A DNA stretch of 9,972 bases from Caryophanales bacterium UBA3210. Its GTDB lineage: Bacteria > Bacillota_I > Bacilli_A > RFN20 > CAG-449. Positions within the stretch are counted from its first letter, which is position 1, and every line of letters begins with the position of its first letter. Under the pieces are notes generated by a model that was not told where the DNA came from, did not search any database, and saw only the letters and a list, made by a program, of their open reading frames with translations. The DNA is taken from assembly GCA_002363635.1 (NCBI GenBank), contig DEWM01000082.1:1-9972 (forward strand), in the 5' to 3' direction. The position numbers and the translations under genes are program-made. Of the stretch, positions 8,269-9,972 are shown piece after piece.

Positions 8269-8298
8269 TTGCATTATGGGCCTGACGAGTGTTATATT
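8269..8298 (+). promoter_or_regulatory. predicted promoter of the tRNA-fMet gene
   Basis: TTGCAT (8269-8274) and TATATT (8293-8298) are separated by 18 bases, and TG at 8290-8291 makes an extended -10. Transcription would start near 8305, about 17 bases before the mature tRNA. Most of the spacer is the inverted copy of the tRNA anticodon arm. Confidence 0.6.
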
Positions 8299-8360
8299 AT
8301 ATAAGCAATCGCAAAAGACATCGCAGGATAGAGCAGTCTGGTAGCTCGTCGGGCCCATAA
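8274..8360. repeat. quasi-palindrome: inverted copy of the tRNA-fMet anticodon arm upstream of the gene
   Basis: TTATGGGCCTGACGAG at 8274-8289 is the reverse complement of CTCGTCGGGCCCATAA at 8345-8360 except at one position (T8283 facing G8351, which would be a G-U pair in RNA). A further U-G pair is possible between 8290 and 8344. The 3' arm covers the end of the D stem, the 5' anticodon strand, and the loop including the CAT anticodon. The arms are separated by 55 bases that include the -10 box and the tRNA 5' end. A 15/16 match at this distance is very unlikely by chance. Confidence 0.9.
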
Positions 8361-8398
8361 CCCGGAGGTCGTTGGTTCAAATCCTTCTCCTGCAACCA
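8322..8398 (+). tRNA. initiator tRNA-fMet (anticodon CAT), with unusual bases
   Basis: The 77-base gene has CCA encoded at 8396-8398. Initiator marks are clear: C1 faces A72 unpaired (CGCAGGA against TCCTGCA), A11-U24 is in the D stem (GAGC/GCTC), and three G-C pairs (GGG/CCC) close the anticodon loop. The anticodon CAT is at 8356-8358. Three features depart from the norm. Position 33 (8355) is C where U33 is nearly universal. The T stem GTTGG/CCTTC has two adjacent U-U oppositions (50-64 and 51-63). Pair 27-43 is U-G. The T loop TTCAAAT is standard. It is a single-gene unit with its own promoter and terminator. It could be a functional but divergent initiator or a decaying copy; the intact initiator determinants and encoded CCA favour the former. 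Confidence 0.9.
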
Positions 8399-8407
8399 AA
8401 AAAATTC

Positions 8408-8433
8408 AAGGACTCTATATGAGTCCTTTTTTT
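8408..8433. terminator. intrinsic terminator after tRNA-fMet, possibly bidirectional
   Basis: AAGGACTC (8408-8415) and GAGTCCTT (8421-8428) form an 8-bp stem with loop TATAT, followed by a T-run to 8433 on the plus strand, ten bases after the tRNA CCA. On the minus strand the stem is followed by GAA and then eight Ts, so it may also end the transcript of the gene that stops at 8470. Confidence 0.9.
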
Positions 8434-8469
8434 GTTGCTAGGAGAGGATTAAACGTCCTCCGGTATTAA

Positions 8470-9219
8470 TTAATTATAAGTTTTAGAAATATAATCTAAA
8501 TCGAAAGGAAGTCTAGGCCAATATATATTTACCTTATGACGATAAGATTCATTTTTAATTTCTTTTTTATAATATCTAGCATGTGGACGGATTAATAATG
8601 GCCCTATATGAAGATTATCAACCCACTTCCAGCTTCTTTTCTTTAAATGCGCGAATATTTGCTTTTTAGAGACAATTACACCATAATTCTTGTCTCCGTG
8701 GTAAATGTATTCAGCAGGGATATAATCATCGTTATTACCTTGAAATAAACATCTAGTGATAACTTTCTCAACAATCTCTGGATTACTATTTAATTCCTTG
8801 TTCGCGTCCTTTATTCTTTTGCCTAAAATAACATTTAATTTATTATGTTCGATACGTTCTTTACCGGTACCATCTTTAGTTCCATCCCCATATTGAAAAT
8901 ATAAAATGGTTGCAAGAGTATGATTAGAAATACCTATAGATCTTAAGAATATAATAAAGTCTTTAATGTTTTCTTCGTCAACTTGAGTAGCACTTCCAGA
9001 TTTCATAGAGACATAATGAATATAATCATCAATTTTGATAAAGAAATCAGGCTTAGTATATCCTTCGATTTGTCTACATAAAATTAAATCATCATCCTTA
9101 ACCTTACCGAAGATTCCTTCTATTAAGTTCTTGCAGTTATCAGTTAACTCCTCATATTTCTTTTCGTTAAGTTCGTTAACCATTTCTGTTTCTTTTTGCT
9201 TGCCTAAATTAGAAACCAT
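8470..9219 (-). CDS. hypothetical protein, 249 residues, possible PD-(D/E)xK-like nuclease variant
   Basis: I do not recognise a named family. The protein is soluble and has no signal peptide or membrane span. The N-terminal 50 residues are charged and helical. Next comes KPDFFIKIDDYIHYVSMKSGSATQ (P57-D58, then S71-M72-K73), spaced like the PD...(D/E)xK core of restriction-like nucleases but with Ser in place of the acidic residue. Acidic residues just after it (D81-E83) could compensate. Further on are a Gly/Asp-rich turn GDGTKDGTG (111-119), an R156-C157 helix end and YIYHGDKNYG (171-180), followed by an RPHARYY segment near the C-terminus. AAGGAGG at 9227-9233, seven bases upstream, supports the ATG at 9219 over an internal Met at residue 13. 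It sits alone between tRNA genes, with the tRNA-fMet 3' end facing its stop. Nuclease function is only a hypothesis. Confidence 0.75.
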   Translation of the reverse strand: MVSNLGKQKETEMVNELNEKKYEELTDNCKNLIEGIFGKVKDDDLILCRQIEGYTKPDFFIKIDDYIHYVSMKSGSATQVDEENIKDFIIFLRSIGISNHTLATILYFQYGDGTKDGTGKERIEHNKLNVILGKRIKDANKELNSNPEIVEKVITRCLFQGNNDDYIPAEYIYHGDKNYGVIVSKKQIFAHLKKRSWKWVDNLHIGPLLIRPHARYYKKEIKNESYRHKVNIYWPRLPFDLDYISKTYN

Positions 9220-9275
9220 AAATTTTCCTCCTTACTTAATCTATTAGTAAGAAAATGGAAAATCCCCAAAAATAA

Positions 9276-9311
9276 AAAAGACAAGTGAAACTTTCGTTCC
9301 ACATGTCTTTT
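9276..9311 (-). terminator. hairpin with T-run upstream of the 249-residue gene (terminator or leader attenuator)
   Basis: AAAAGACA (9276-9283) pairs with TGTCTTTT (9304-9311). The stem continues through GTG/CAC and AAC/GTT with two single mismatches and a TTTC loop on the plus strand. On the minus strand the stem ends in TCTTTTTTATTTTT, a good terminator tail, 43 bases before the Shine-Dalgarno site of the gene that starts at 9219. It could be a second stop for the tRNA operon or a leader element of that gene. Confidence 0.7.
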
Positions 9312-9321
9312 GAAATATCTT

Positions 9322-9350
9322 ATTAGGATAATGACATCTTTTTTTGTAAA
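9322..9350 (-). promoter_or_regulatory. possible promoter for the 249-residue gene
   Basis: Minus strand: TTTACA (9350-9345), 17 bases, CCTAAT (9327-9322), or TAATAA with a 19-base spacer. If real, the transcript starts just before the hairpin at 9276-9311. The match is weak and no better -10 is visible between the hairpin and the gene. Confidence 0.3.
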
Positions 9351-9405
9351 GAACTTGTTACTGCTCTTTGTGACGACTTAAAATCTGGATTGTTGTCGCC
9401 GAGAC

Positions 9406-9434
9406 AAAAATAAAACGGAGAATTAATCTCCGTT
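9406..9434 (-). terminator. intrinsic terminator of the tRNA-Asp/tRNA-Phe operon
   Basis: On the minus strand AACGGAGA and TCTCCGTT (9434-9427 and 9421-9414) form an 8-bp stem with a five-base loop, followed by TTATTTTT. It begins 11 bases after the tRNA-Phe CCA end. Confidence 0.92.
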
Positions 9435-9445
9435 ATTTTTTCAGA

Positions 9446-9521
9446 TGGTGGCTCAGACCAGGATTGAACTGGTGACACCCAGATTTTCAGTCTAGTGCTC
9501 TACCAACTGAGCTACCGAGCC
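9446..9521 (-). tRNA. tRNA-Phe (anticodon GAA)
   Basis: A 76-base cloverleaf: acceptor GGCTCGG/CTGAGCC (one G-U), D stem GCTC/GAGC, anticodon stem CTAGA/TCTGG with loop CTGAAAA (U33, GAA, A37), T stem ACCAG/CTGGT with loop TTCAATC, discriminator A and encoded CCA. The anticodon lies at 9486-9488. It follows tRNA-Asp by ten bases in the same transcript. Confidence 0.97.
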
Positions 9522-9531
9522 ATCTAAAGAA

Positions 9532-9607
9532 TGGCGGACCAGACGAGAATCGAACTCGCGATCTTCTCCGTGACAGGGAGACATGTTAACCGCTACACCA
9601 CTGGTCC
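9532..9607 (-). tRNA. tRNA-Asp (anticodon GTC)
   Basis: A 76-base cloverleaf: acceptor GGACCAG/CTGGTCC fully paired, anticodon stem TCTCC/GGAGA with loop CTGTCAC, T stem GCGAG/CTCGT with loop TTCGATT, discriminator G (an AspRS identity base) and encoded CCA. The anticodon lies at 9572-9574. It is first in the Asp-Phe operon. Confidence 0.97.
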
Positions 9608-9610
9608 ATT

Positions 9611-9630
9611 GCTTGCTTTGGGCTTGCTTT
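9611..9630. repeat. short direct repeat in the tRNA-Asp leader
   Basis: GCTTGCTTT occurs at 9611-9619 and again at 9622-9630, between the tRNA 5' end and the -10 box. It covers the precursor leader removed by RNase P. No function is evident. Confidence 0.6.
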
Positions 9631-9633
9631 ATT

Positions 9634-9662
9634 ATTATTACGAAAATTCAAATAAATATCAA
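9634..9662 (-). promoter_or_regulatory. promoter of the tRNA-Asp/tRNA-Phe operon
   Basis: Minus strand: TTGATA (9662-9657), 17-base spacer, AATAAT (9639-9634). Start of transcription is expected near 9627, about 20 bases before the tRNA. Upstream of the -35 the minus strand carries A/T tracts (9663-9695, including the palindrome GTAAAATTTTAC at 9663-9674), consistent with an UP element for a strong stable-RNA promoter. Confidence 0.7.
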
Positions 9663-9712
9663 GTAAAATTTTACATTTTTTTATAATATTTTTTTAACCC
9701 ATATTTGCAAAG

Positions 9713-9741
9713 AAAAAACTCCGTGAATTTGACGGAGTTTT
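9713..9741 (-). terminator. intrinsic terminator of the zinc-ribbon gene
   Basis: Minus strand AAAACTCCGT and ACGGAGTTTT (9741-9732 and 9724-9715) form a 10-bp stem with a seven-base loop and end in a run of six Ts. It lies 22 bases after the stop codon of the zinc-ribbon gene and separates it from the tRNA promoter. Confidence 0.92.
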
Positions 9742-9762
9742 CGGCCTTTGAATAAAAGAATA

Positions 9763-9933
9763 TTATTCAGCTTTTGCATCGAGAGCAGCTTTTTCAGCTT
9801 TTCTTTTTTTTCTGCAATCTAAGCATCTGACTGGATCGTGTTGGAATCCTTTAGATGCAAAGAATTCTTGTTCTCCTACAGTGAAAACGAATTCTTTTCC
9901 GCAATCTTTGCAAATGATTTTCTTGTCTTCCAT
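9763..9933 (-). CDS. small zinc-ribbon domain protein
   Basis: The 56-residue protein begins MEDKKIICKDCGKEF and has two Cys knuckles, C8-x2-C11 and C37-x2-C40, with the sequence GEQEFFASKGF between them. This is the pattern of the 'probable zinc-ribbon' family of short Bacillota proteins, which are thought to bind one zinc; their role is unknown. The last 16 residues are Lys/Ala/Glu-rich and probably helical. The start ATG at 9933 has AAAGGGG at 9940-9946, six bases upstream. A CATAAT at 9968-9963 on the minus strand could be a -10 box, but the -35 would fall at or beyond the window edge. It is a single-gene unit ending in the terminator at 9713-9741. Confidence 0.9.
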   Translation of the reverse strand: MEDKKIICKDCGKEFVFTVGEQEFFASKGFQHDPVRCLDCRKKRKAEKAALDAKAE

Positions 9934-9972
9934 GAGTGTCCCCTTTCTCGCAAGTTAAGACTATTATGTTTC

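Noticed and set aside
8444..8460. GAGGA/TCCTC hairpin just after the 249-residue gene
   Set aside because: The 5-bp stem has no adjoining T-run on the minus strand; the hairpin at 8408-8433 is a better terminator for that gene.
8322..8470. tRNA-fMet as an integration (att) site
   Set aside because: No direct repeat of the tRNA 3' end and no integrase is visible in the window; the repeat present is inverted and matches the anticodon arm instead.
9035..9247. Plus-strand open frame of 70 codons
   Set aside because: Antisense to the start of the 249-residue gene and its ribosome site, with low-complexity Ser/Leu content.
9331..9381. Plus-strand mini-frame of 16 codons with an AGGA upstream
   Set aside because: The spacing is only three bases, the content is low complexity, and there is no promoter or terminator of its own.
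9393..9407. TTGTC/GACAA inverted repeat beside the tRNA terminator
   Set aside because: Only five base pairs with no T-run or conserved context; not distinguishable from chance.

Overview
The window is very AT-rich. Its genes are tightly packed with strong AAGGAGG-type ribosome sites, short A/U-flanked terminators and TAA/TAG stops, and TGG codons encode Trp. This fits a low-GC Bacillota bacterium, perhaps a gut Bacilli/Erysipelotrichia or Mollicutes-related lineage. The lineage is inferred from composition and gene style only.

Layout. (1) Positions 1-6405, plus strand: one apparent operon that enters from outside the window. It contains the 3' part of aroA (EPSP synthase), tyrA (prephenate dehydrogenase), a Nudix hydrolase, a long U32-family protein of the RNA-hydroxylation type, an unrecognised 203-residue protein and a DUF5677-like protein. 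Genes overlap or lie within 24 bases of each other, and a hairpin terminator at 6375-6405 ends the unit. (2) Positions 6417-8191, minus strand: a nucleoside (uridine) kinase with an N-terminal ThrRS-like half converges on that terminator. Its promoter overlaps a sequence that matches the CcpA cre consensus. (3) Positions 8269-8433, plus strand: a monocistronic initiator tRNA-fMet gene with its own promoter and terminator. (4) Positions 8470-9311, minus strand: a 249-residue protein of unknown function with a possible variant nuclease motif, preceded by a hairpin plus T-run. (5) Positions 9406-9662, minus strand: a tRNA-Asp/tRNA-Phe operon with promoter and terminator. (6) Positions 9713-9933, minus strand: a 56-residue zinc-ribbon protein with its own terminator.

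How the genes fit together. aroA and tyrA supply the chorismate-to-tyrosine route. The U32 protein, the three tRNAs and the nucleoside kinase belong to RNA modification, translation and nucleotide salvage. No transposase, integrase, CRISPR array or phage gene is visible.

The most unusual signal is at the initiator tRNA. It has C instead of U at position 33 and two U-U oppositions in the T stem. A 16-base near-perfect inverted copy of its anticodon arm lies in its own promoter region (8274-8289 against 8345-8360). The copy matches the odd C33, which suggests quasi-palindrome sequence conversion or an RNA switch. Second in interest is the 249-residue protein, and third is the cre-like element on the nucleoside kinase promoter.
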